In this document: positions 25,172 through 33,234 of the stretch, piece by piece | Numbering within the stretch: position 1 is the stretch's first letter | How the letters are laid out: each line of letters starts with the position of its first letter | DNA from: Eubacteriales bacterium | GTDB lineage: Bacteria > Bacillota > Clostridia > Lachnospirales > Lachnospiraceae | NCBI GenBank assembly: GCA_030524715.1 | Contig: JAUNGB010000033.1 | Location: 1-49,117, forward strand | DNA: 49,117 nucleotides | Direction of reading: 5' to 3' | The notes under the pieces: model-generated | Told to the model about the DNA's origin: nothing | The model's database searches: none | Seen by the model: only the letters and a program-made list of their open reading frames with translations | Program-made: the position numbers and the translations under genes

Positions 25172-26365
25172 TTAATTTGCCGCGAGCCAATCTGCCACGT
25201 CCACAACACGGATACCTTCATACTGATACTCTTCACATCTGGTTCTAGCTACCAGCATCTTAGGATACGCATCCCTGATTTGAAGCAGCGAACTTACCTC
25301 CCGCTCAAATGTCTTTTCTTCACTGATGTCATCGGATACCTGGATATAGATTTTTTCATTACGCTTCAGGGCAACAAAGTCAATTTCTTTTTTGTAAAGT
25401 ATCCCGACATACACTTCATATCCTCTGCGAAGCAGTTCTACAGCAACGATATTTTCAATGGTACGGCCCCTGTTCATATTCTTGGTTCCCAGCTTTGCAT
25501 AACGGAAAGTATGATCACTTAGGTAATATTTGTCACTGGAAGAAAGGTATTTTTTTCCCTGAATATCGTAACGGCGCACCTTATAAAATACGAATGCATT
25601 GCACAAATACTCAATGTAATTGCCGACCGTCTTATGATTGATTTTATCTTTCTGGTTCGTTAAAGAATCAGCAATATTTCTCGTAGAAGTCAGATTCGAC
25701 ACATTATCCATAAGAAAATCTACAATACGGTTCATCAGAATCGGATTGCGTATTTTGTACTTCTGCCTGATATCACGTACAATCAGCGTGTCAAACACAT
25801 CAGCAATATAATCATACTTAGCTTCCTGATCCTTATACAGATAAGAACCTGCCATCCCCCCTTCTCTCAAATAGCGGTCAAAAGCCGTGTAATTATCCGT
25901 CAGATTATAGTACCTTAGGAATTCCTGAAAGGAAAATGGATACACCTTGATTTCAAAGGCTCTTCCAGTAAACAGCGTAGCCAAATCGGAACTGAGCAAA
26001 AATGCATTGGAACCTGTGATATAGATGTCAAACTTCTCCAAAGCATGAATATTATTGATTGCAAGTTCAAAGTTCGGACACATCTGTACTTCATCAATCA
26101 GTACAAAGTTTTCGACACCTTTTTTATAGGACTTCTCAATGTGATCGTTCAACACATGATAATCCTTAAATTCTTCAAATTTGGTCAGGTTATAATTAAT
26201 GTGAATAATGTTCGCACCTGCACAGTTTTCCTCTACATAATCCTTAAAGGCTTCCAACAGCTTAGATTTCCCGCTTCGTCTGACGCCAGTAATAACTTTA
26301 ATATCCGGCGTCCCGATAACATTTATCATTTTATCAAGATATACATTTCTTTCAATCAGTTTCAT
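25172..26365 (-). CDS. AAA ATPase with DUF4143 domain
   Basis: A 397-residue protein of the ATP-binding/DUF4143 family common in gut anaerobes. The N-terminal AAA domain has Walker A GVRRSGKSKLLEAF (about 27-40), Walker B FVLIDEVQMCPNFE and a sensor ITGSNAFLLSSDLAT with the arginine of FTGRAFEIKVYPF. The C-terminal half (about 190-397) holds a winged helix and a degenerate nuclease-like region (GYEVYVGILYKKEIDFVA, seen in parts). Function is unknown; members are often patchily distributed. The gene is bracketed by two palindrome copies, one overlapping its promoter. Confidence 0.9.
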   Translation of the reverse strand: MKLIERNVYLDKMINVIGTPDIKVITGVRRSGKSKLLEAFKDYVEENCAGANIIHINYNLTKFEEFKDYHVLNDHIEKSYKKGVENFVLIDEVQMCPNFELAINNIHALEKFDIYITGSNAFLLSSDLATLFTGRAFEIKVYPFSFQEFLRYYNLTDNYTAFDRYLREGGMAGSYLYKDQEAKYDYIADVFDTLIVRDIRQKYKIRNPILMNRIVDFLMDNVSNLTSTRNIADSLTNQKDKINHKTVGNYIEYLCNAFVFYKVRRYDIQGKKYLSSSDKYYLSDHTFRYAKLGTKNMNRGRTIENIVAVELLRRGYEVYVGILYKKEIDFVALKRNEKIYIQVSDDISEEKTFEREVSSLLQIRDAYPKMLVARTRCEEYQYEGIRVVDVADWLAAN

Positions 26366-26385
26366 GTTCTCACCACCTTGCTCCC

Positions 26386-26414
26386 ATTATAGTATTTCTA
26401 TTTCCCAAAATCAA
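26386..26414 (-). promoter_or_regulatory. Promoter of the AAA ATPase, inside a palindrome
   Basis: On minus: -35 TTGATT (26409-26414), 17-base spacer, -10 TATAAT (26386-26391), about 20 bases before the ATG. The -35 and much of the spacer lie in the right palindrome copy, so a protein bound there would block transcription. Confidence 0.65.
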
Positions 26415-26437
26415 TATTTTTTTGATTTTGGGAAATA
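26397..26437. repeat. Palindrome flanking the AAA ATPase, right copy
   Basis: Direct repeat of 25127-25167, 40 of 41 bases identical. It overlaps the ATPase promoter and may double as its operator. Confidence 0.85.
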
Positions 26438-26440
26438 TTT

Positions 26441-26623
26441 TTATATCATTGGGATATTTGCAAGATATGCTTCATTGTGAACTACCCGAGATTTTACGCC
26501 TAAAAGCTTCAATTTCTTTGGAATCAAGACCATTCTTCCACATTTTCTTCCAGATTTGTTTGTATAACCTGCCTGAAGGATTTCTTCAAATACTTGTCTG
26601 CTCAAAGCTACTATATCCAACAT
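26441..26623 (-). pseudogene. Small open frame, possible gene relic
   Basis: A 60-codon frame (GYTNKSGRKCGRMVLIPKKL in its middle) has protein-like composition but no ribosome binding site at its ATG. An overlapping frame starting at an ATG about 38 bases upstream ends after 24 codons, inside it, so the two may be parts of one frameshifted gene. I do not recognise the family. It lies beside the right palindrome copy and could be part of the same acquired segment. Confidence 0.3.
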
Positions 26624-26728
26624 GTTTTTTCCGGTTTTTAGGTCTTTTATCGTATTTCATGATTCATCTCTTGCCTAATTACGTTTTCTCTTAATAATAT
26701 TTCGCAGAAACTTCCTGTATTTTTTGTG

Positions 26729-27496
26729 TCACTTTACGGATTTCCCTGCATTTTTCCCTGCCCACACAAAGAGCACAACCCCCGCAAGCCCGGTGAAAAT
26801 CCCGATAAACTGTGAGGTAGACAGTACGCCCACACTCCCTCTTGCCAGGTCGCCCCGGAAAAACTCAATGATAAATCTGCCGATGCTGTAAAACATAAGA
26901 TAGCAGGCTGCTACCTGTCCATCCGCTTTTTTATGCTTTGCAATCCAGAGCAAAATTCCAAAATGCACGAAATTCAGCAAACTGGAATAAATCTGCGTCG
27001 GTATCAGAGCCACCTCGTTGGGCGCAAAGTCAGACCCGTGAAAGGTGATCGAAAGGGCGCTGTCCGTTTCTCTTCCGTAGCAGCACCCCGCAAGAAAGCA
27101 TCCGATACGCCCGAATCCCTGTGCAAGAGCCACAGAGGGCATCATCAGGTCAAAAAATTTCCAAAAATCAAGCTTTTTGATCCGGCAATAGAGATATCCT
27201 GTCAGAATCCCTCCGATGATTCCGCCGAATACCACAAACCCATCTCCCATTGTCTGCAGAAAATATTCCGGATTCTCAATAAGCGTATCCAGCTCTGTGA
27301 TCCAGAACAATATCTTTGCCGAAGCAAAGCCGCCCACAAGGCACCAGACTATCAGATAAAAAACATGCTCGTACCTCATTTTCAGTTTTCTGGCCCGGTA
27401 TTCCGCCACAATATATGCGGCCAGAACGCCTATGGCAATCATCAGCCCATATCCATATACGGTAAACGGCCCGATGGTTAACAATTCATTTTTCAT
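26729..27496 (-). CDS. lgt: Prolipoprotein diacylglyceryl transferase
   Basis: A 255-residue membrane enzyme that transfers diacylglycerol from phosphatidylglycerol to the lipobox cysteine of prolipoproteins. Seven hydrophobic segments are visible. The Lgt signature is ALAQGFGRIGCFLAGCCYG (about 122-140), and the C-terminal YSIGRFIIEFFRGD carries the essential arginine/glutamate pair. GAGGAATA lies before the ATG. Single-copy in the window with no co-transcribed partner. Confidence 0.95.
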   Translation of the reverse strand: MKNELLTIGPFTVYGYGLMIAIGVLAAYIVAEYRARKLKMRYEHVFYLIVWCLVGGFASAKILFWITELDTLIENPEYFLQTMGDGFVVFGGIIGGILTGYLYCRIKKLDFWKFFDLMMPSVALAQGFGRIGCFLAGCCYGRETDSALSITFHGSDFAPNEVALIPTQIYSSLLNFVHFGILLWIAKHKKADGQVAACYLMFYSIGRFIIEFFRGDLARGSVGVLSTSQFIGIFTGLAGVVLFVWAGKNAGKSVK

Positions 27497-27615
27497 ATCA
27501 CTATATTCCTCAATTTCTTTCCTTTTTCCACATGGAATCTTATTCTCCGGTCATTTATCCACATTCTCGGAAATAAAGCGGACATTCGCATTCCACTTTG
27601 CTGCATGTTCATCTG

Positions 27616-27648
27616 TTCAAGACTCGCTCGCGAGTCTTGGTGCGGGAT
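27616..27648. repeat. 33-nt hairpin repeat, copy 2
   Basis: Matches 1702-1734 with about two differences in the loop region; palindrome CAAGACTCGC / GCGAGTCTTG then GTGCGGGAT. Confidence 0.6.
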
Positions 27649-27696
27649 CCGGGTCAGCTACGCTGACATAATTCCAATCTGAATCCCTGCACATCC

Positions 27697-27794
27697 TCGC
27701 GGAGCATATATCAGATGGGGGATTGAATCCCGCCACTGATACAAATTCGTTACTCACCGCCTATAGAGGCGGGAGTCATCCCACATCTGATATA
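27697..27794. repeat. 98-nt dispersed hairpin element, copy 2
   Basis: Matches 15433-15530 with three differences. Here it overlaps the 3' end of the arginase-fold gene: the gene's final codons and stop (27750) lie within the element. Confidence 0.85.
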
Positions 27795-28607
27795 ACCCCT
27801 AAGCAGTTCCAGAAGCGCCCGGTTCGCCCTGTCGTTGGCCTGACTGCTCATTCCCTGCGCAGCATCGCATTCTCCGCAGATATCCGCTCCAAGCACTTTT
27901 TGCCCATTCTGCCTGAATCTTTTTAACACACATTCCAGATATGCCAGCAGTTCCTCAAGTCTCATGTCTCCCTGACTCCATGCGGTACAAGCGTCCTCCT
28001 TGCACAAAACATCTTTATCAATGGAAATATATAACGGCAGATCCACAGGAATCTCATCCATAAAACGCATGTTTTCCTCAACGGAGCTTCCGGCAAGCTT
28101 CTCTCTGCTTAAAAAACGGACTTTTGTATTGCCTGTCCGGCTGTCGGCGTCCCGTTCACCCGTATATTCTCCGTGGGATTCATCAGCTTCTATCTGCTTA
28201 AATGCTTCCTCATCCGGTCCCACCAGAACCACCTCCTGCAGCCATTTTATTTCCTCAATGGACGCCTGAACCCATCCTCCGCACGACAAAATCCCGCCGA
28301 AGGCAGGCGGCTGCATATCTGTGTGATTATCAAACACCAGAAGCCGGAATGGCTCCTGAATTTTTTCAAGCCATATCCGGCTCATATAATGATAATTCCC
28401 GGAATCAATAAAATGAATCCCTTCTATAGGAAATTCTCTGATTTTTTCCTGAAGCTTCGCATACGCTTCCTCATCACAATAGCAGTTTGTTCCCGGAAGT
28501 CCCTGTACCTCCACCCAGGTAATCTCTTCTCCCTCATGGAAATGCTCCTGCTGATAAATCCCGGAAAAGTTCATCAATATAATTCTGTTTTTTTCTTTCT
28601 CAGCCAT
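27750..28607 (-). CDS. Arginase/agmatinase-fold protein
   Basis: A 285-residue ureohydrolase-fold protein. Metal-site segments of the family can be seen in altered form: IDSGNYHYMS (about 68-77) where GGDHS is usual, FDNHTDMQPP (DNHTD in place of DAHxD, about 92-101), SIDKDVLC (about 196-203), and a GADICGEC end-motif. Enough Asp and His remain to bind metal, but the substrate loops differ from arginase, agmatinase and formiminoglutamase, so activity is unassigned. The final residues (CGMTPASIGGE) come from an inserted repeat. No clear ribosome binding site is seen before the ATG. Confidence 0.75.
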   Translation of the reverse strand: MAEKEKNRIILMNFSGIYQQEHFHEGEEITWVEVQGLPGTNCYCDEEAYAKLQEKIREFPIEGIHFIDSGNYHYMSRIWLEKIQEPFRLLVFDNHTDMQPPAFGGILSCGGWVQASIEEIKWLQEVVLVGPDEEAFKQIEADESHGEYTGERDADSRTGNTKVRFLSREKLAGSSVEENMRFMDEIPVDLPLYISIDKDVLCKEDACTAWSQGDMRLEELLAYLECVLKRFRQNGQKVLGADICGECDAAQGMSSQANDRANRALLELLRGYIRCGMTPASIGGE

Positions 28608-28660
28608 GGTGATATCTTACCATGAGCCTGTGATTTATGCAACCCGGTACATCATTATAC

Positions 28661-28692
28661 AAAAAAGGATTCTCCTTCCGGAAAATCCTTTT
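28661..28692 (-). terminator. Terminator of the DUF308 gene
   Basis: On minus, AAAAGGATT / AATCCTTTT forms a 9-bp stem, followed by further Ts, about 40 bases past the stop. Confidence 0.7.
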
Positions 28693-28730
28693 CTGAATTT
28701 TTTATGATTATAAAATTGTCTTCTGAGCTT

Positions 28731-29468
28731 TCAGTCCTTCCACTCTTCCAGAGGTTCCTCCTCCGTTTCAGTCTCAGACGCATCATCCGCGTACGGCTCG
28801 TCCGTCCTGAAATCAGAAACAGTCTCCTCCTGCACATCCTCCACAGGATTCCCCTCCGCTCCGGACTTGCCCAAAGAATCTGCCGTCACATCTTTCGCTT
28901 CCACTTCTACTGTATTGACCTCTTCTACGATCCGTTTCAGGCCCCTGCGCAGCACAAACAGAAACAGCAGATCCAAAACTCCATTACAAAGCAATATCCA
29001 ACCGGCAAAAATAACGGTATATTTTACCACTGTAAACGGATTTATCACCAATGTGACGCCAAGCCCGATAAAAACCAGGCTGCCGACCAGCAGAAGCTTC
29101 CATTCCCCGCATTTTCTCTTTTTTAGTCTTATACATCCCTGCAAGGTCCAGATACTGTCGATCAGGATAAATGTTCCCAAAAGGATCGGCAGAACCTTTA
29201 CTACGATCTGGGGATTAAAAAACAAAAAACCGCCAAGTACCAGCAGGATCGCTCCGGAAAACATATCCAGAGGCGTTGCATTCTCCTTTTCTCTGACATA
29301 GATGATAATGTGATAAAGACCTGCCGCAATCATCACCACTCCGAAGACTACCTTGCAGATTAGGTTTACCGTTTTAACAGGCATAAAAATCAGGCAAAGA
29401 CCTAAAAGTATGTAGATAACAGAGGTTGTGATCTGTCCCTTCAATATCCTTGAAATTCGTTCTGCCAT
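28731..29468 (-). CDS. DUF308 (HdeD-like) membrane protein
   Basis: A 245-residue membrane protein of the DUF308/HdeD family. Six hydrophobic helices in three pairs fill residues about 10-175 (for example SVIYILLGLCLIFMP and FSGAILLVLGGFLFF), each pair an internal repeat typical of the family. The C-terminal 70 residues are a very acidic cytoplasmic tail (D/E-rich, ending EEEPLEEWKD). Function is unknown; the enterobacterial member is acid-induced. AGGAG lies 13 bases before the ATG. Confidence 0.85.
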   Translation of the reverse strand: MAERISRILKGQITTSVIYILLGLCLIFMPVKTVNLICKVVFGVVMIAAGLYHIIIYVREKENATPLDMFSGAILLVLGGFLFFNPQIVVKVLPILLGTFILIDSIWTLQGCIRLKKRKCGEWKLLLVGSLVFIGLGVTLVINPFTVVKYTVIFAGWILLCNGVLDLLFLFVLRRGLKRIVEEVNTVEVEAKDVTADSLGKSGAEGNPVEDVQEETVSDFRTDEPYADDASETETEEEPLEEWKD

Positions 29469-29658
29469 ATGCGCTCAATTTCTCCTTTCTTCTTCCGGCA
29501 ATACCCGAAAATCCCAATATTCTGTTATCAATATAGTATATCCCTTTTCCCCGATTTCGTCCACACAAATATCAAAAATTACTTTGCTGCCGACAGTCTT
29601 GCCGGTTCTATTTATTCTTCTGTTACTTATTATCTCTTCTGCTATGAGCCTTCGCCGT

Positions 29659-30588
29659 TTATTCCGCCGGAACGATCTTCAGTACCGCAGTATTTGCATA
29701 AGTCATTGGATGGCTGTGTACAAAAAATACGACTCCTGTAACCGGCGCTGTAAGCTTCTCCCGTACGGAACCATCGTAAGGATCTGTGATCCAGGCAAGT
29801 TCCTGTCCCTTTAAGACTCTCTGGTTTACCCTGATGCCGCTTTGGAACATTCCGGCCGAATAAGGACGCACAGCTACCAGTTCGTTGTCGTCAACAACCT
29901 CAGAATGATAGCCCTGATACCCCTTGCGCAGGATCATTCCTTCTTCTGTCATAAAATTCAGGACAGCCTCCACCATTCTCTCTGCGCTTTCTTCATCGAT
30001 CCGCTCCGTTGTAGTAGAGTACAGACTGAAAGCGTTCGTCTCCCATATCTGCCAGTTATAATTCAGAGTTGTAGTGTCGTATGGCCTTGGGCTTCTGGTA
30101 ACAATATACGGCAGCCCAAAGGCTTTTGCCTTTTCCACAGACTCCCTGCCTGTGCGCATCAGACGGACATGCGGGGCAAAATCCCCCGGCATATAGAAGG
30201 ACGGAAACTGGATCCCGTATTCGTATCCTATGATGGCGTCAAAAATGCCCGCGGCAATCCTCTGCGTTGTTTCTCCAAGATTATAACCCGGAAACATACG
30301 GTTAATATCCGTATTATCCGTCGGCCAGAAACGTTTCTGAATATTCATGGAATATGGATTTGCCGACGGTATGACCATGATCTCATGATCAGGGCAGATT
30401 CTCCCTTTTGCTTCCAGTTCCTTTAGCTTCTTTACGATCTGGGAGCAGATATAAATCTGCTGGTATTCATTTCCTCTGGTATTTCCCACAATACAAAGGG
30501 ATTTTTTCCCTTTTCCGAAGGAAAGGCCGGTCACGCGGAAATTATCCCGATACAGGGATTCGATTTCAAATAATACCTTTCTCTCCAT
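29659..30588 (-). CDS. AspA/AstE-like protein, zinc site degenerate
   Basis: A 309-residue member of the succinylglutamate desuccinylase/aspartoacylase (M14-like) family. It aligns with its neighbour at 30590: NPYSMN and DINRMFPG are conserved. However, the zinc-binding HGDE of the neighbour is here TRGNE (His lost), and the second ligand in DIHAS is here GIQFP (His lost). With two of three ligands gone it is probably not a standard zinc hydrolase; it may be a binding or regulatory partner. AGGAGG precedes the ATG, which lies one base past the neighbour's stop. Confidence 0.85.
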   Translation of the reverse strand: MERKVLFEIESLYRDNFRVTGLSFGKGKKSLCIVGNTRGNEYQQIYICSQIVKKLKELEAKGRICPDHEIMVIPSANPYSMNIQKRFWPTDNTDINRMFPGYNLGETTQRIAAGIFDAIIGYEYGIQFPSFYMPGDFAPHVRLMRTGRESVEKAKAFGLPYIVTRSPRPYDTTTLNYNWQIWETNAFSLYSTTTERIDEESAERMVEAVLNFMTEEGMILRKGYQGYHSEVVDDNELVAVRPYSAGMFQSGIRVNQRVLKGQELAWITDPYDGSVREKLTAPVTGVVFFVHSHPMTYANTAVLKIVPAE

Positions 30589-30589
30589 C

Positions 30590-31537
30590 TCAGTCCTCCT
30601 GCCTTCCCTTCATTTTTAAAATTCTCGCCATCAGGGATCCTTCGTCCACAACCGGATATTCCCGAATGGTAAAGAGCAGCCCATCCTCCGGGGAAACTAC
30701 GTCCTCCAGAACAGTTCCGTTCAGCGGATCCACAACCTTTCCTACGGACTGTCCCTTTTTCAGGTACGTATTATGCCTTGCATCCTGGATAAAAATTCCG
30801 GATCTGGATGCATTCAGAAACAGCACCTCGTCCGGATCTGAGGAAATAATAGGCTCCCGCACAGGAGGCGTCTCACCGCTCCAGATATCCATGGTTTTCA
30901 TAAGATTAAAAATGCCGTCCACTAACTGATCGCCGATGCTTCTGGTAATACGCATTCCAACGCCCATTTCCACTACAAGCGTGGGCACGCCGCGGCTGTT
31001 CAGGCTATAAGCAAGGGTGGATTCCAGCACCGTGCTGGCTCCGTGTACCCATACAAAATCTACATTGGCCTCTTTTGCCAGAGGAACCAGTTCCTTCTCA
31101 TGCAGCTCATTGATACGGATCTGCGGCAGTTCCGTCAGATAAATATTGCTGGCATGGATATCGATGCAAAGGTCGGAGCCTAAAAGCTCCCTGATGATCT
31201 CTGCCGCCAGATACTCTGTCATGGCGCCATCTCTGGTTCCGGGAAAAATCCGGTTCATATCCAGGTCAAATGCCGGGATTCCCCTGGTAATGGAGTCGAT
31301 TCCAAGGGGATTCATTGCCGGATAAATATCCACAATCCCTGTCAGGCAGTCCGGATATTCCCGGATTCTTCTGGCAAGCTCATAGCATACATACTGTCCC
31401 TCCAGCTCGTCGCCGTGGATTCCTGTCACAATGCTGATTCTTTTTCCGCTGTTTCTTCCCTTTGGGGAAAAGCGGGATTTTTTTATTTCCAGTTTCTCAT
31501 CTACCGGCATAGCGGCAGACGCTATGGTTTCCACCAT
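30590..31537 (-). CDS. AspA/AstE-type zinc deacylase
   Basis: A 315-residue deacylase of the succinylglutamate desuccinylase/aspartoacylase family, which cleaves amide bonds of N-acyl amino acids or related peptides. Zinc ligands are in place: His and Glu in TGIHGDELEG, and His in LCIDIHASNIY. NPLGID, DLDMNRIFPG and a beta-rich C-terminal domain complete the fold. The start at 31537 (MVETIASAAMPV) is favoured, with GAGAGG at 9 bases; the ATG three codons earlier is too close to it. Probably co-transcribed with the degenerate paralogue. Confidence 0.88.
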   Translation of the reverse strand: MVETIASAAMPVDEKLEIKKSRFSPKGRNSGKRISIVTGIHGDELEGQYVCYELARRIREYPDCLTGIVDIYPAMNPLGIDSITRGIPAFDLDMNRIFPGTRDGAMTEYLAAEIIRELLGSDLCIDIHASNIYLTELPQIRINELHEKELVPLAKEANVDFVWVHGASTVLESTLAYSLNSRGVPTLVVEMGVGMRITRSIGDQLVDGIFNLMKTMDIWSGETPPVREPIISSDPDEVLFLNASRSGIFIQDARHNTYLKKGQSVGKVVDPLNGTVLEDVVSPEDGLLFTIREYPVVDEGSLMARILKMKGRQED

Positions 31538-31626
31538 CTTCCTCATCCTCTCGTTTATACCGTATTTAAGCTTATCGCTCTTTCTGTCAGCCTCCGTCTC
31601 ATCCGGTCTGCTGCCCTCGTAAAACG

Positions 31627-31651
31627 AAAACGGACATTCTCATTCCGTTTT
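31627..31651 (-). terminator. Hairpin between transglutaminase and deacylase genes
   Basis: An 8-bp perfect stem AAAACGGA / TCCGTTTT followed on minus by TTTTCGTTTT. It may partly terminate, so the two halves of this gene series may be only partly co-transcribed. Confidence 0.4.
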
Positions 31652-31667
31652 GTCGCATCGCGTTCAC

Positions 31668-32471
31668 TCACAGACCTTCTGAGCCGGTGATCTCCTGTAC
31701 CAGGACTTCCACCTCCTGGCTCTGCTGTGCGTTTCCTACCATGATTCCCTGGTTTATCACACAGTCATTATAATCTCTCCCGTTGGAAATTTTGATATGC
31801 TCATCATTTACCACCAGCATATTTGTGGGATCCAGCCCGATCCAGTATTCATTGTCAAAGATTTCCACCCAAGCGTGGCTGGCACCCTCTCCGATCAGCA
31901 TTCCCACCACATACCGGGCAGGAATTCCAGCCATTCTGCAAAGAGCGATCAAAATATGGGAATAATCCTGACAGACGCCTTTTCTCAATTCCATTGCCTG
32001 CTCTGCAGTCGTCGTAAAATCTGTGGCTCCCTGAACGTAGCTGAAATTCTGGTACAGCGCTTCCATCATCTGTCTGCTTTTTTCCAGATTCGACGCGCCC
32101 TCCCTAAAAACAAACTGCTGAAAAAAAGCAGTCAAAGCAGGCCCCGGACGTGTATACGCAGTCTGATAACGGTACCGCCCCATCTGGTAATCCTTCCCTG
32201 CATACTCGGCGGCAGCCATGCCTGTACAGGCAGTCCCCTTTACCACCACCTGGAAGAGATCATGGGGCTTTTTACAGTGCCCGAAAATACAATAATTTCC
32301 AAAGGAATCCAAACTGTTGCTCAAGGATTTTCTGGGGAGGACCGAGATTTCCATCTGCCTGATCTTCTGGCGTTCATTATCCTGGGGCACACACCGGATG
32401 CTGAACCGATGATCTGTCACAGGAGCGGAAAACCGAATCCTCAGCATATAGTAAAAGGCTAACTCCTTCAA
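31668..32471 (-). CDS. Transglutaminase-like cysteine protease
   Basis: A 267-residue bacterial transglutaminase-like protein. The N-terminal domain (LRIRFSAPVTDHRFSIRCVP) is the usual beta-sheet module. The catalytic core carries Cys in RKGVCQDYSH, His in GASHAWVEIF and Asp in IGLDPTNM. Such proteins are mostly peptidases or amidases. The start is TTG at 32471, supported by GGGAGG 9 bases upstream and by the family N-terminus. It follows the alpha-E and ATP-grasp genes, the classic three-gene set. Confidence 0.9.
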   Translation of the reverse strand: MKELAFYYMLRIRFSAPVTDHRFSIRCVPQDNERQKIRQMEISVLPRKSLSNSLDSFGNYCIFGHCKKPHDLFQVVVKGTACTGMAAAEYAGKDYQMGRYRYQTAYTRPGPALTAFFQQFVFREGASNLEKSRQMMEALYQNFSYVQGATDFTTTAEQAMELRKGVCQDYSHILIALCRMAGIPARYVVGMLIGEGASHAWVEIFDNEYWIGLDPTNMLVVNDEHIKISNGRDYNDCVINQGIMVGNAQQSQEVEVLVQEITGSEGL

Positions 32472-32571
32472 TTTCCTGAACCTCCCGAAATATGATATTT
32501 ACATACATTACATGGGCTCCTGCATTCATCAGCAGGATACAGTCCCCGCGCCACGTCTGTATGTTTTTTCA

Positions 32572-33234
32572 CTATATCATACTTTCAATTTCAGTTACAA
32601 GCTGATAATAATTCATTTCTTCCTCTGCCACCAGCTTTTTCAGATTTTCCAGATGTCCCCTGTCATATTTCACACTGCAGCGGTCAATACGCCCTGCCAG
32701 TCGCTGAACTTCCCGCACCATATTTTCCTTCGGCTGCTTTAATCTCGCATATAAATCAATGCGCTCCACACGCTTGCCGACTTTGATAATGTTACGCACA
32801 TTCTCACTTGCGATCAGGTCGTCCGCAATGCCCCAGAACGCCAGAATATTATCCTGTACCTTCTGAAGCTCCAGAAGCGGCGCGCTGCTCTGCTCCGCCT
32901 TGTTCATTTCATAGATGGCAAGCTGTATGTAAGAAAGAGTCTCGCTTCCGATCGCCTCTCTCAGCACGATAGCATTATCATATGCCCTCTCCAGATTACT
33001 TAAAATAGAATTTTCGTCATTCTTATCAAACGCATATCGTTTCTGAAAATCCTCATCCGAAGCATAAATATTAGGAATATCCAAATCCCGGCAAAATTCT
33101 CCGTATGAACCGGGCTGGCCATCCAACATCTGATCCACCTTATCAGAGAATAATGAAATTGTCGTATAAACTCTTTCTGTATATCTTCCCAGCCAAAACA
33201 GCCGGTCTGTCTGTTCTATCGAGATAACACCCAT
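32572..33234 (-). CDS. Alpha-E domain protein
   Basis: A 220-residue all-helical alpha-E (DUF403) protein. The start GVISIEQTDRLFWLGRYTER is the family hallmark. The family has no known catalytic role but is nearly always encoded beside a circularly permuted ATP-grasp enzyme and a transglutaminase-like protease, and is thought to work with them in a peptide-ligation system. AAGGAGG precedes the ATG, which lies inside the end of the ATP-grasp gene (19-base overlap). Confidence 0.92.
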   Translation of the reverse strand: MGVISIEQTDRLFWLGRYTERVYTTISLFSDKVDQMLDGQPGSYGEFCRDLDIPNIYASDEDFQKRYAFDKNDENSILSNLERAYDNAIVLREAIGSETLSYIQLAIYEMNKAEQSSAPLLELQKVQDNILAFWGIADDLIASENVRNIIKVGKRVERIDLYARLKQPKENMVREVQRLAGRIDRCSVKYDRGHLENLKKLVAEEEMNYYQLVTEIESMI

